Shown here: piece after piece, positions 56,462 to 64,000 of the stretch
Layout: every line of letters begins with the position of its first letter
Position numbering within the stretch: position 1 is the stretch's first letter
Source: Variovorax boronicumulans
GTDB taxonomy: Bacteria; Pseudomonadota; Gammaproteobacteria; Burkholderiales; Burkholderiaceae_C
DNA: 64,000 nt
Reading direction: 5' to 3'
Assembly (NCBI RefSeq): GCF_007677875.1
Contig: NZ_VEDO01000011.1
Coordinates: 62,001 to 126,000 of the forward strand
Notes under the pieces: generated by a model
Told to the model about the DNA's origin: nothing
What the model saw: only the letters and a program-made list of their open reading frames with translations
The model's database searches: none
Made by a program: the position numbers and the translations under genes

Positions 56462-57052
56462 TCAACGCCGGTCCACCAACGCGTGCGCAATGGTCGAGAG
56501 GTCGACGTATTCGAGCTCGCTGCCCGCAGGCACGCCGCGCGCAAGCCGCGTGACGGCCAGGCCGCGCGCCTTGAGCGAGGCCGCGATGGCGTGCGCGGTC
56601 GCCTCGCCCTCGGCCGTGAAGTTGGTGGCCAGGATCACCTCCTGCACCACGCCATCGCAGGCACGCTCGATGAGCTCGTGCATGCCGATCTCCTTGGGGC
56701 CGATGCCGTCCAGGGGACTGAGCCGCCCCATCAGTACGAAGTAGCGGCCCCGGAAGGCGGCCGTGCGCTCGACGGCCGACTGGTCGGCCGGCGTCTCCAC
56801 CACGCAGAGCATGCTCGCATCGCGGCGCGGGTCGGCGCAGGTGCTGCAAATCTCGTCTTCGGTGAAGGTGTGGCACAGCGCGCAGTGGCGCACGTGGTCC
56901 ACGGCCTGCGTCAACGCGCGTGCCAGCGCCTGGGCGCCAGCACGGTCGTGCTGCAGCAGGTGAAAGGCCATGCGCGAGGCCGACTTGGCACCCACGCCGG
57001 GCAGGCGGCGCAGTCCTTCGACCAACGCCTGCAATGAGCCGGAATCGGCCAC
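56462..57052 (-). CDS. recR: Recombination mediator RecR
   Basis: This 196-residue protein is a RecFOR component that loads RecA on gapped DNA. The N-terminal helix-hairpin-helix [20 protein letters not shown], the zinc finger [19 protein letters not shown] and the Toprim domain ([19 protein letters not shown], then [13 protein letters not shown]) are intact. The GTG start at 57052 matches the family N terminus, although the ribosome site is weak. It is the last gene of the dnaX-ybaB-recR set. 124 nt downstream, between it and the ABC binding-protein gene, hold nothing recognisable. Confidence 0.96.
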   Translation of the reverse strand: MADSGSLQALVEGLRRLPGVGAKSASRMAFHLLQHDRAGAQALARALTQAVDHVRHCALCHTFTEDEICSTCADPRRDASMLCVVETPADQSAVERTAAFRGRYFVLMGRLSPLDGIGPKEIGMHELIERACDGVVQEVILATNFTAEGEATAHAIAASLKARGLAVTRLARGVPAGSELEYVDLSTIAHALVDRR

Positions 57053-57074
57053 CGTGTTCTGGCGGTCGCCTGCC

Positions 57075-57407
57075 TCAGAAAGGGAACTTCATACCGCCTG
57101 GCAGACCGGGCATGCCGGCCGTGAGCTTGCCCAACTTTTCCTGGCTGGTCTCCTCGGCCTTGCGCACGGCGGCATTGAAGGCGGCGGCGACCAGGTCTTC
57201 CAGCATGTCCTTGTCGTCGGCCAGCAGGCTGGGGTCGATGGTGATGCGCTTGACGTCGTGCTTGCAGGTCATGACGACCTTGACCAGCCCGGCACCGGAC
57301 TCGCCCTCGACCTCGATGAAGGCCAGTTCGTCCTGCGCCTTCTTGAGGTTGTCCTGCATGGCCTGGGCCTGCTTCATGAGGCCGGCCAGTTGTCCCTTGT
57401 TGAACAT
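57075..57407 (-). CDS. ybaB: YbaB/EbfC nucleoid-associated protein
   Basis: This 110-residue DNA-binding protein of the YbaB/EbfC family has [20 protein letters not shown] at the N terminus, [20 protein letters not shown] in the centre and a C-terminal [24 protein letters not shown] precedes the ATG at 57407. It lies between dnaX and recR, the order found in most proteobacteria. Confidence 0.96.
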   Translation of the reverse strand: MFNKGQLAGLMKQAQAMQDNLKKAQDELAFIEVEGESGAGLVKVVMTCKHDVKRITIDPSLLADDKDMLEDLVAAAFNAAVRKAEETSQEKLGKLTAGMPGLPGGMKFPF

Positions 57408-57432
57408 GCGAATACTCCTAAAGATGTTTGGA

Positions 57433-59223
57433 TCAGAGAGGCTTGATGCCGCTGGCGACGATTTTCGCGCCAAAGTCACGCACCAGGCTTTGCACATAGG
57501 CGTCGTTGCGCACCGTCTCTTCGGCGACGCGCTGTTTCTCGGCTGCGAATGCCGCATTGCGGCGTGCCGGGCTGTCGCTCACCACGCCCACCTCCACGCT
57601 GAGCCGGGTGCCCAGGCCGGCCTGCTCCAGCGCGGCGCGCAGGCGCTCGCGGCTTCCGGGCTGGTTCAGCGACTCGCGCTCCACGCGCAGCATCCAGTGC
57701 TCGCCATCGCGCGCGACGAGCTGGGCCTGCAGCGCCAATTCGCGTGCCAGCGCGGTGATGGCCTCGGCGGCGATGAGCTGCTGCACGGTCTGGTGCCACA
57801 GATCGCCCTCCTCGTTCGGCACCAGGCGCGACGGTCCGGTGGCCGACTGGGGCTGTTCGCGCGGGCCCGGCTCGGGCTGCTCGCGCACCGCGATGGCCAC
57901 CACGTCCTGCTGCGGCAGATGCGGCGGGGCTGCGGGCGCAGGGGCCTGCACCTCCACGGGCGGCATCTCGACCACGCGCAGGCGCTCGCCCCCGGGCCGG
58001 GACGGCGCAGCCGCCGGTGGCGGCGCCGCGGCGGGCCGCAGTGCGGGTGCCGGCGCGGGAGCCGCTGCCGCGCGGCTCAGGCCGGCGCCAGCGTCATGCG
58101 GAGTTTTTTTTTCCGCGGTGGCGCCGGCCGGCTTGAAGGCCAGCAGCCGCAGCAGCACCATCGTCAGGCCGGCGTACTCGTCCGGCGCCAGGCCCAGCTC
58201 GGCGCGGCCGTGCAGGCAGATGGAGTAGAGCAGCTGCGTCTCGTCCGCTGGCATCGCCGCCGCCAGACGTGCGGCGTCGGCCAGTTCGGCATCGTCGCCG
58301 TGAGCACCGTCCGGCACGGCCTGCAGCACCGCCATGCGCTGCAGCATGGCGGCCATGTCCTCCAGCGTGGCGGCGGCCGACAGGCCTTGCAGGCGCAGCT
58401 CTTCGCAGGTGTCGACGACTGTGCGCCCGTCACCTTCGGCCAGCGCCTGCAGAAGACGCAGCACATGGCTGCGGTCGGCGCTGCCCAGCATCTGGCGCAC
58501 GTTGTCTTCCTGCAGTTGGCCGGCGCCGAAGGCGATGGCCTGGTCCGTCAGCGACAGCGCATCGCGCATGGAGCCGCGCGCGGCGCGCGCCAGCAGGCGC
58601 AGTGCGCCCTCGTCGGCCGGCACGTTTTCAGTCTGCAGCACGCGGCCCAGGTGCTCGCGCACGGTCTCGGGCGCCATAGGGCGCAGGTTGAACTGCAGGC
58701 AGCGCGACAGCACCGTGACGGGCACCTTCTGCGGGTCCGTGGTGGCCAGCACGAACTTGAGGTACTCGGGCGGCTCCTCCAGCGTCTTGAGCATGGCGTT
58801 GAACGCCGTGTTCGTGAGCATGTGCACTTCGTCGATCATGAAGACCTTGAAGCGGCCCTGCACCGGCTTGTAGACGGCCTGCTCGAGCAGGCCCTGCACC
58901 TCGTCCACGCCGCGGTTGGAGGCGGCGTCCAGCTCGGTGTAGTCGATGAAGCGGCCCGCATCGATCTCGGTGCACGCCTGGCAGACGCCGCAGGGCTGGG
59001 CCGTCACGCCGCCCTGCCCGTCCAGCCCCTGGCAGTTCAGCGACTTGGCCAGAATGCGCGACACCGTGGTCTTGCCGACCCCGCGCGTGCCTGTGAACAG
59101 ATAGGCGTGGTGCAAACGCTGGCTGGTCAGCGCGTTCTCGAGCGCCCGGACCACATGTTCCTGCCCCACCATCTCTCCAAACGTCTTGGGTCGGAATTTG
59201 CGCGCGAGAACCAGATAGGACAT
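57433..59223 (-). CDS. dnaX: DNA polymerase III subunit tau/gamma
   Basis: This 596-residue clamp-loader ATPase has Walker A GTRGVGKT (45-52), zinc cysteines in LNC...[22 protein letters not shown] and sensor [17 protein letters not shown]. Domain III ends near 365. A Pro/Ala linker (about 375-470) and the polymerase-binding domain V (about 475-596) follow. At residues 371-374 the codons GAA AAA AAA ACT form a run of nine A; shifting there reaches a stop within 4-9 codons in either other frame, giving a 376-residue gamma-like product. A9 lies at the domain III boundary, the usual place for programmed frameshifting in dnaX. Confidence 0.96.
   Translation of the reverse strand: MSYLVLARKFRPKTFGEMVGQEHVVRALENALTSQRLHHAYLFTGTRGVGKTTVSRILAKSLNCQGLDGQGGVTAQPCGVCQACTEIDAGRFIDYTELDAASNRGVDEVQGLLEQAVYKPVQGRFKVFMIDEVHMLTNTAFNAMLKTLEEPPEYLKFVLATTDPQKVPVTVLSRCLQFNLRPMAPETVREHLGRVLQTENVPADEGALRLLARAARGSMRDALSLTDQAIAFGAGQLQEDNVRQMLGSADRSHVLRLLQALAEGDGRTVVDTCEELRLQGLSAAATLEDMAAMLQRMAVLQAVPDGAHGDDAELADAARLAAAMPADETQLLYSICLHGRAELGLAPDEYAGLTMVLLRLLAFKPAGATAEKKTPHDAGAGLSRAAAAPAPAPALRPAAAPPPAAAPSRPGGERLRVVEMPPVEVQAPAPAAPPHLPQQDVVAIAVREQPEPGPREQPQSATGPSRLVPNEEGDLWHQTVQQLIAAEAITALARELALQAQLVARDGEHWMLRVERESLNQPGSRERLRAALEQAGLGTRLSVEVGVVSDSPARRNAAFAAEKQRVAEETVRNDAYVQSLVRDFGAKIVASGIKPL
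58080..58129 (-). promoter_or_regulatory. Programmed frameshift / slippage site in dnaX with nested stem-loop
   Basis: Nine consecutive A in the sense strand (plus-strand T at 58104-58112) sit inside a perfect 11-bp inverted repeat (GGCCGGCGCCA with TGGCGCCGGCC, arms 58119-58129 and 58080-58090). A further 5-bp inner stem (GCGGA with TCCGC) puts the A tract in its loop. A -1 shift reads AAC TCC GCA TGA and stops at 58094-58096. A shift of +1 stops at a TGA further downstream. Confidence 0.75.
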
Positions 59224-59267
59224 CCGCGCATTCTACGAACCGGTCCAGAGGGGAATTCGGCCACGGC

Positions 59268-59273
59268 TACAAT
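59268..59273 (+). promoter_or_regulatory. -10 box of ffs
   Basis: TACAAT, 5 of 6 matches to the consensus, ends 7 nt before the 5' end of the SRP RNA. The -35 position, about 59245-59250, is a poor match. Confidence 0.5.
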
Positions 59274-59280
59274 GCGCCCC

Positions 59281-59374
59281 GACGGGCCTTCCCGCATGGT
59301 GAAGCGGCCAACCGGGTCAGGTGGGGAACCAAGCAGCCCTAACTGTGGAGCCAGTGCCGGGGTCAAGGCTCGTC
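59281..59374 (+). ncRNA. ffs: 4.5S signal recognition particle RNA
   Basis: The segment folds as one hairpin. 5' GACGGGCCTT pairs with 3' AAGGCTCGTC, with one G-U pair. The conserved Ffh-binding region appears as GGTCAGG...GGGAACCAAGCAGCC on one side of the tip, with CAGTGCCGGGG on the other. It is read on the plus strand, divergent from dnaX, 57 nt away. A T-rich stretch follows (59377-59390). It delivers signal-sequence proteins to the membrane together with Ffh. Confidence 0.92.
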
Positions 59375-59683
59375 ACCTTTCTTCTTTTCTTACGCATGAC
59401 GCCGCGCCAGCGGTGCTGCCGGCGTGCCCAGCACCATGGGCCTGACGCTGCAGCTGTTCAGCAGACTCTCCTCCGGACCCGAGGCCGCTCAGCGGCCTGT
59501 GTTGGCATCCCACAAACTCCCATCGGCGCAGGCAGACCTCATTCGTCCGGCCCATGTCGCTGCGCGCGCGGCGCTGCACGGCCGTTGTCCGCGCATTCCA
59601 TGCGCGTCCTGCGGTTTCCCGCCCCTCGGCACGCAGTAATATGATCTAAAACTGATCAATTAAAGCGACCGAAACGCACGAAA
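59375..59683. other. Intergenic region between ffs and the hybrid kinase gene
   Basis: These 309 nt have no gene I accept. They hold a pyrimidine-rich ffs terminator tract (59377-59390), a 7-bp hairpin (GGTGCTG 59412-59418 with CAGCACC 59429-59435) and an AT-rich end just before the kinase. There, TAATATGATC (59637-59646) and GATCAATTA (59654-59662) form an imperfect inverted repeat that may be part of a promoter or operator. Confidence 0.5.
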
Positions 59684-62600
59684 ATGGGTGCCAATAACGC
59701 TCGTCGGACCCTATCGTCTGTCTTACTGCGCGAATGGCTGCTCTGGGCTGGTGTACTTGCTCTTCTGGCCGGCCTGATGGTGTACGCACTGGTGCGGGAG
59801 CACCGGCGCGTCGAAGTGTCTGAAAGCATCCGCCTGCAGACACAGGCCCAGGTCGTGGAGCACCATGTCCGCCGGCAACTGGAAAGCGTCGACCAGGCAC
59901 TGCGCACCACCTTGCAAGCCGTCCAGCACGGGTCCGTGCCGACGGGCGGCGTCGGCGGGACCACTCTGCATGCGCTGGCCGACGTGATGCCGGGCGTGCG
60001 CACGCTGATGGTGCTCGATGCCAAAGGCACCGTGCTGACGGCGAACCGGCCGGAACTGCTGGGCCGCAACTACGGCGAGCGCGACTTCTTCCGGGCGGCC
60101 GTGACCGGTTCGCAGACTGGCATGCTGGCGCTCTCGGTACCGTTCCGCTCCTACCTGGGCAGCGTGGCGCTGAACGCCACGCGCGCCAGCCTCGCACCCG
60201 ATGGCCGCGTGCAGCATGTGGTCAGCGCCACGCTGGACCCGGAATACTTCGGCGGCGTGCTCGGCTCGGTCACTTACGCCCCCGACATGTGGGCCGCGGT
60301 GGTGCATGGCGCAGGTCTGCCGTTCCAGGTCGCCCCCCTGACCGCAGGCGACATGCTGGAGGACCTGCTGCAGGACGGCTCGTTCTGGCAGCAGCACGCC
60401 ACGGCGGGCACGCCGCACGCCCTGGCACGCGACCATGGCGCCGGCCTGGACAGACTGGTGGCGGTGCGCACCGTGCGGTCGCCGCAGGTGCAGATCGACC
60501 ATCCCCTGGTGGTGGCCGTTGGCCGCTCCGAAGCCGCCATGTACGCGCCCATCTGGCAGCAGGCGCAGACCTACGGCCTGCTGCTCGCCGCCGCAGCCTT
60601 GGCCAGCGGCGTGGGGCTGGGCCTGTTGCAGCGGCGCCGCCTGCAGGTCGCAACCTTGCAGGAGGCCGGCCGCGCGGCGCGGCAGGACAGTGAAGAGCGC
60701 GTGGCACTGGCCCTGCGCGGTGCCGATCTGGGCCTGTGGGAGTGGCACCTGGACAGCGGGCGCATGGTGCTCGATGCGCGCGGCTGCAGCATGCTGGGCT
60801 TGACGCCGGCGCAGTTGCAGCTCGAGCACCGGCCCTGGGCCGAGCGGCTGCACCCGGACGATGCGGCCGCCGTGCTGGCCCATGCCACGGACCACGCGCA
60901 AGGCCGCGCCCCCCGCTTCGAGGCCGAATTCCGCGTGCGCCATGCCGACGGCCACTGGGTCTGGATCCTGGCGCGCGGCAACCGCGTCGACGGCCTGCCG
61001 GTGCGTCTCGCCGGCACCCACATGGATGTGACGGCGCGTCAGCAGGCCGCCCAGGCACTGGCCGCGCGCGAGGTCGAACTGCGCGACTTCAAGAGCATGC
61101 TGGACGAGACGCTGGACTGCGTGTTCATCCTGGACGCACAGACCTTGCAGTTCCTCTACGTCAACGAGGGCGCGATCCGCATGAGCGGCTACGGCGAGGC
61201 GGAACTGCTCACGATGAAGCCGACCGACCTGCTGTGGGACACCACGCCCGCGCAGTACCTCGAGCGCACGCGGCCGCTGGTGGAAGGGCGCGAGCCGGCC
61301 CAGCTCGTGGAGGTCGTGCACCGGCACCGCGACGGGCATGCGATCCCGGCCGAGGTGTTCCTGCAGTACCTGCCGGCCACCCCGGAGCGCCGCCCGCGCT
61401 TTCTTGCCGTAGTGCGCGACATCACCGCGCGGCGCGCCCAGACCGCGCTGGAGCTGTCCGAGGCGCGCTTTCGCATGCTCATCGAAGGCGCGCCGGCGGC
61501 CATCGCCATCCTGCGCGGCGAGCGCTTCGAGTACACCAACCGGCGCTTCCTCGCCATGCACGGCTACGACAGCGGCGACACCCTGGCCGGCAGCCCCTGG
61601 CGTGCGGCGTTCGCGGTCGATGCGCACGCCATCCTGGCTACGCCTCAGAGCACCCCAGCCAGTGCGGGGAAGGCCCACAGCACCCGCAAAAACGGCGAGC
61701 TGCTGCCGGTGCTCGTGGCCTGCACCGCGGTGGAGCTGTCCGACGGTCCGGCCACGGTGGTGTTCCTGCAGGACATCTCGGACCTGGAGCGCGCCGAGGC
61801 CGAGCTGGTGCAGGCGCGCGACGCGGCCGAGCAGGCCAGCCGCGCCAAGGCCGCCTTCGTCGCCAACATGAGCCACGAGGTCCGCACCCCGCTCAATGCC
61901 ATCCTGGGGCTGGCCTACCTGCTCGAACACGGATCGCTGCAGGGCGAGCCGCTGGACCTGGTGCGCAAGATCCACGCGGCCGGGCGCACGCTGCTGGGCA
62001 CCATCAACCACGTGCTGGACATCTCCAAGATCGAGGCCGGCCGCCTGGAAATCGAGCGCGCGCCGTTCCAGCTCGATGAGGTCATCGACAACGTGGCCAC
62101 CATCATGGGGGCCAATGTCGGCGACAAGCCGCTGGAACTCGTGATCTCGCCGCCGCCGCTGGGCGCAGGCCAGCTGATGGGCGACGCGCTGCGGCTGCAG
62201 CAGGTGCTCGTGAACCTCACCGCCAACGCGATCAAGTTCACCGAGCGCGGCCAGATCACCCTGCACACGGAGCTCGAGCACCGCGACCGCCGCCAGGTGC
62301 GGCTGCGCTTCTCGGTGGCCGATTCGGGCATCGGCATCCCGGCCGACAAGGTGGGCGAGATCTTCGCGCCGTTCGCACAGGCCGACACCTCGACCACGCG
62401 GCGCTTCGGCGGCACCGGCCTGGGGCTGGCGATCTGCCGGCAGCTGGTGGAACTCATGGGCGGGCAGATCGGCGTGCACAGCACGCCGGGCAAGGGCAGC
62501 ACCTTCTGGTTCTCGCTGCCGTTCGAGCCGGCGCCGGCCACGCACTTCTCCTCACCCGCCATGCTGCAGGTGCAGGCGCTGGTGGCCGACGACAACCCGC

Positions 62601-64000
62601 TCGTGTGCGAAGCCGCCGTCGCCACGGCGCGCGGACTGGGCTGGCAGATGGATGCCGTGGCCTCGGGCAGCGACGCGCTGGCCTTCATCGAGCGGCGCCT
62701 GACGACGCAGACCCTGCCCGACGTGGTGCTGCTGGACTGGCGCATGCCCGGCATGGACGGGCTGGCCGCCGCCCGGGCCATCCGTGCCACCGTGCCGCCC
62801 CACGCCTGCCCCATCGTCATCATGGTGACGGCCCATGCGCGCGGCGCCCTGCTGGCCGAGGCCGGCCCCGACCTCGTGGACGCCGTGTTGGACAAGCCGC
62901 TCACGGGCTCCAAGCTCTACGACGCGGTGGTGCAGGCGCAGCGGCGCCGCAGTGCCACGCCCGAGACCCCGGTGGCCGCACAGGCGGTGCAGGAACAGCC
63001 GCTGGCCGGCTTGTCGATCCTGGTGGTGGACGACAGCGAGATCAACCGCGAGGTGGCGCAGCGCATCCTGCAGCGCGCCGGCGCTGGCGTGGTGCTGGCC
63101 AGCGACGGCCAACAGGCGCTGGACCGGTTGGACGACGGCACGGCCCCGGCGGTGGACATCGTGCTGATGGATGTGCAGATGCCCGTCATGGACGGCATCG
63201 AGGCCACACGCCGGCTGCGCCGCAACCCACGGATGGCGCACCTGCCCGTGGTCGCGCTGACCGCCGGCGCCTTCAAGAGCCAGCAGGATGCGGCCTGGGC
63301 CGCGGGCATGAACGGCTTCATCGGCAAGCCCTTCGACGTGGCGGAGGCCATCGCGCTGATCCGGCGCCTGACGGGGCGCGACGGCACGCCCGCGGCCGTG
63401 GCCGCTCCGGCAGCGCGACGCGCGGCGCTGGCGCAGCCCGGACTGCCGGGCATCGACGTGGCGCAGGGCCTGCAGATCTGGGCCGATGAGCGCGCCTACC
63501 GTCGCTTCCTCGCGCGCTTCCTCGACGAGCATGGCGCCAACGCCCAGGAGATCCGAACCCTGCTGGCCGACGGTGATGCCGAGCGGGCCGGTGCGCTGGC
63601 GCACCGCCTGCGCGGCGGCGCTGCCCATCTGGCCCTGGCACAGACCACCGAGGCAGCGGCCGAGGTCGAGCTGGCGCTGCAACGCGGCCAGGATCCGACC
63701 GCGGCACTGCAGCGGCTGGAGCAGGCACTGGCCACGGCCAGTGCCTCGGCGCGGCAGTGGCACGTCGCCGAGCCGGTCTCAGCACCAGCCGCACCGACCG
63801 CGGCAGCCGCGCCGGCGGCAGCGGCTGAACGGCAGCAGCTGCTGCAGGCCCTGCTGCGGGCGCTCGACGCCGACGACCCGGGCCCCGCAGAAGCCTTGCT
63901 GAACACGCTGGGCCCGCAGCTTTCGCCCGCCGACCGGCAGGCCCTGCAGGGCCTGCTGGACAGCTACGACTTCCGTGGTGGCGAACGCCATGTGCGCCGC
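59684..64000 (+). CDS. Hybrid sensor histidine kinase, multi-PAS, two receivers and HPt (truncated by window end)
   Basis: This open frame runs past the window edge; 1439 codons are visible. It has TM1 near 20-38, a periplasmic PDC/Cache sensor (about 40-290), TM2 near 305-320, three PAS segments (about 350-690), a kinase core with H731 in SHEVRTPLNA, N box NLTANAIKF, G boxes DSGIGIP and GGTGLGLAI, receiver 1 (D1018 in VLLDWRMPG), receiver 2 (D1163 in VLMDVQMP) and HPt (H1307 in LAHRLRGGAAH). It probably phosphorelays H-D-H, but the final partner is off the window. The ATG at 59684 has no clear ribosome site. Confidence 0.92.
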   Translation, partial: MGANNARRTLSSVLLREWLLWAGVLALLAGLMVYALVREHRRVEVSESIRLQTQAQVVEHHVRRQLESVDQALRTTLQAVQHGSVPTGGVGGTTLHALADVMPGVRTLMVLDAKGTVLTANRPELLGRNYGERDFFRAAVTGSQTGMLALSVPFRSYLGSVALNATRASLAPDGRVQHVVSATLDPEYFGGVLGSVTYAPDMWAAVVHGAGLPFQVAPLTAGDMLEDLLQDGSFWQQHATAGTPHALARDHGAGLDRLVAVRTVRSPQVQIDHPLVVAVGRSEAAMYAPIWQQAQTYGLLLAAAALASGVGLGLLQRRRLQVATLQEAGRAARQDSEERVALALRGADLGLWEWHLDSGRMVLDARGCSMLGLTPAQLQLEHRPWAERLHPDDAAAVLAHATDHAQGRAPRFEAEFRVRHADGHWVWILARGNRVDGLPVRLAGTHMDVTARQQAAQALAAREVELRDFKSMLDETLDCVFILDAQTLQFLYVNEGAIRMSGYGEAELLTMKPTDLLWDTTPAQYLERTRPLVEGREPAQLVEVVHRHRDGHAIPAEVFLQYLPATPERRPRFLAVVRDITARRAQTALELSEARFRMLIEGAPAAIAILRGERFEYTNRRFLAMHGYDSGDTLAGSPWRAAFAVDAHAILATPQSTPASAGKAHSTRKNGELLPVLVACTAVELSDGPATVVFLQDISDLERAEAELVQARDAAEQASRAKAAFVANMSHEVRTPLNAILGLAYLLEHGSLQGEPLDLVRKIHAAGRTLLGTINHVLDISKIEAGRLEIERAPFQLDEVIDNVATIMGANVGDKPLELVISPPPLGAGQLMGDALRLQQVLVNLTANAIKFTERGQITLHTELEHRDRRQVRLRFSVADSGIGIPADKVGEIFAPFAQADTSTTRRFGGTGLGLAICRQLVELMGGQIGVHSTPGKGSTFWFSLPFEPAPATHFSSPAMLQVQALVADDNPLVCEAAVATARGLGWQMDAVASGSDALAFIERRLTTQTLPDVVLLDWRMPGMDGLAAARAIRATVPPHACPIVIMVTAHARGALLAEAGPDLVDAVLDKPLTGSKLYDAVVQAQRRRSATPETPVAAQAVQEQPLAGLSILVVDDSEINREVAQRILQRAGAGVVLASDGQQALDRLDDGTAPAVDIVLMDVQMPVMDGIEATRRLRRNPRMAHLPVVALTAGAFKSQQDAAWAAGMNGFIGKPFDVAEAIALIRRLTGRDGTPAAVAAPAARRAALAQPGLPGIDVAQGLQIWADERAYRRFLARFLDEHGANAQEIRTLLADGDAERAGALAHRLRGGAAHLALAQTTEAAAEVELALQRGQDPTAALQRLEQALATASASARQWHVAEPVSAPAAPTAAAAPAAAAERQQLLQALLRALDADDPGPAEALLNTLGPQLSPADRQALQGLLDSYDFRGGERHVRR

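Noticed and set aside
58104-58112. The T9 tract as a sequencing error causing a frameshift in dnaX
   Set aside because: The frame is continuous across it, and both alternative frames stop within a few codons. The domain boundary position and surrounding stems fit a functional site.

Overview
The window is 64 kb of GC-rich, gene-dense bacterial chromosome. Gene content and order point to a betaproteobacterium of the Burkholderiales, most likely a Comamonadaceae member related to Acidovorax or Variovorax. The indicators are a DUF4148 protein, DUF3606 beside Ku, dnaX-ybaB-recR next to the SRP RNA gene, gloB opposite a methyltransferase-rnhA pair, and a yebC-purD-hemF-nadD-rsfS-rlmH-maf run. I see no tRNA, rRNA, insertion sequence, prophage or CRISPR array. 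Intergenic gaps are short, and many genes overlap by 1 to 4 nt in ATGA, GTGA or TTGA junctions.

Layout. (1) 1-6.0 kb: late aerobic cobalamin (corrin ring) genes cobH-cobI-cobJ-cobL-cobE-cobM-cobF on the plus strand, with cobK inserted in the opposite orientation and overlapping its neighbours at both ends. (2) 6.0-9.9 kb: small stress-type or hypothetical genes and ku. (3) 9.9-13.3 kb: a DNA ligase D with an exonuclease III domain fused to its N terminus. (4) 13.3-21 kb: an extensin-like protein, a large PAS-GGDEF-EAL protein, RNase G and small genes. (5) 21.2-26.6 kb: the minus-strand housekeeping operon yebC to maf. (6) 26.7-38 kb: a HerA-like ATPase, an amidase, and a pyrimidine-catabolic set resembling the yeast URC pathway (URC1-like, URC4/DUF1688, upp, a LOG-family lipoprotein, cytosine deaminase). 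A three-gene signalling operon (receiver, CheC, GGDEF) interrupts it on the minus strand. (7) 38-42.6 kb: a 1235-residue patatin-like protein with a membrane insertion, and a glutathione transferase. (8) 42.6-50.6 kb: RcnB-like protein, sirtuin, sbcB, rnhA and a methyltransferase, divergent gloB and mltD, and an Aer-like receptor. (9) 50.6-56.3 kb: an FMN hydroxyacid dehydrogenase, TRAP binding protein, aldehyde dehydrogenase, FadR-type regulator and an ABC binding protein. (10) 56.4-59.4 kb: recR, ybaB, dnaX and ffs. (11) 59.7 kb to the end: a hybrid histidine kinase cut by the window edge.

Most noteworthy: the ExoIII-LigD fusion, which joins end-processing nuclease, phosphoesterase, ligase and polymerase in one NHEJ polypeptide; an A9 slippage site in dnaX enclosed by nested inverted repeats, probably producing a gamma-type product; the URC-like pyrimidine catabolism cluster; a patatin whose catalytic Ser and Asp are separated by a multi-pass membrane segment; gloB and its divergent neighbour sharing start-codon bases; and an FNR-type box ahead of the Aer-like receptor.
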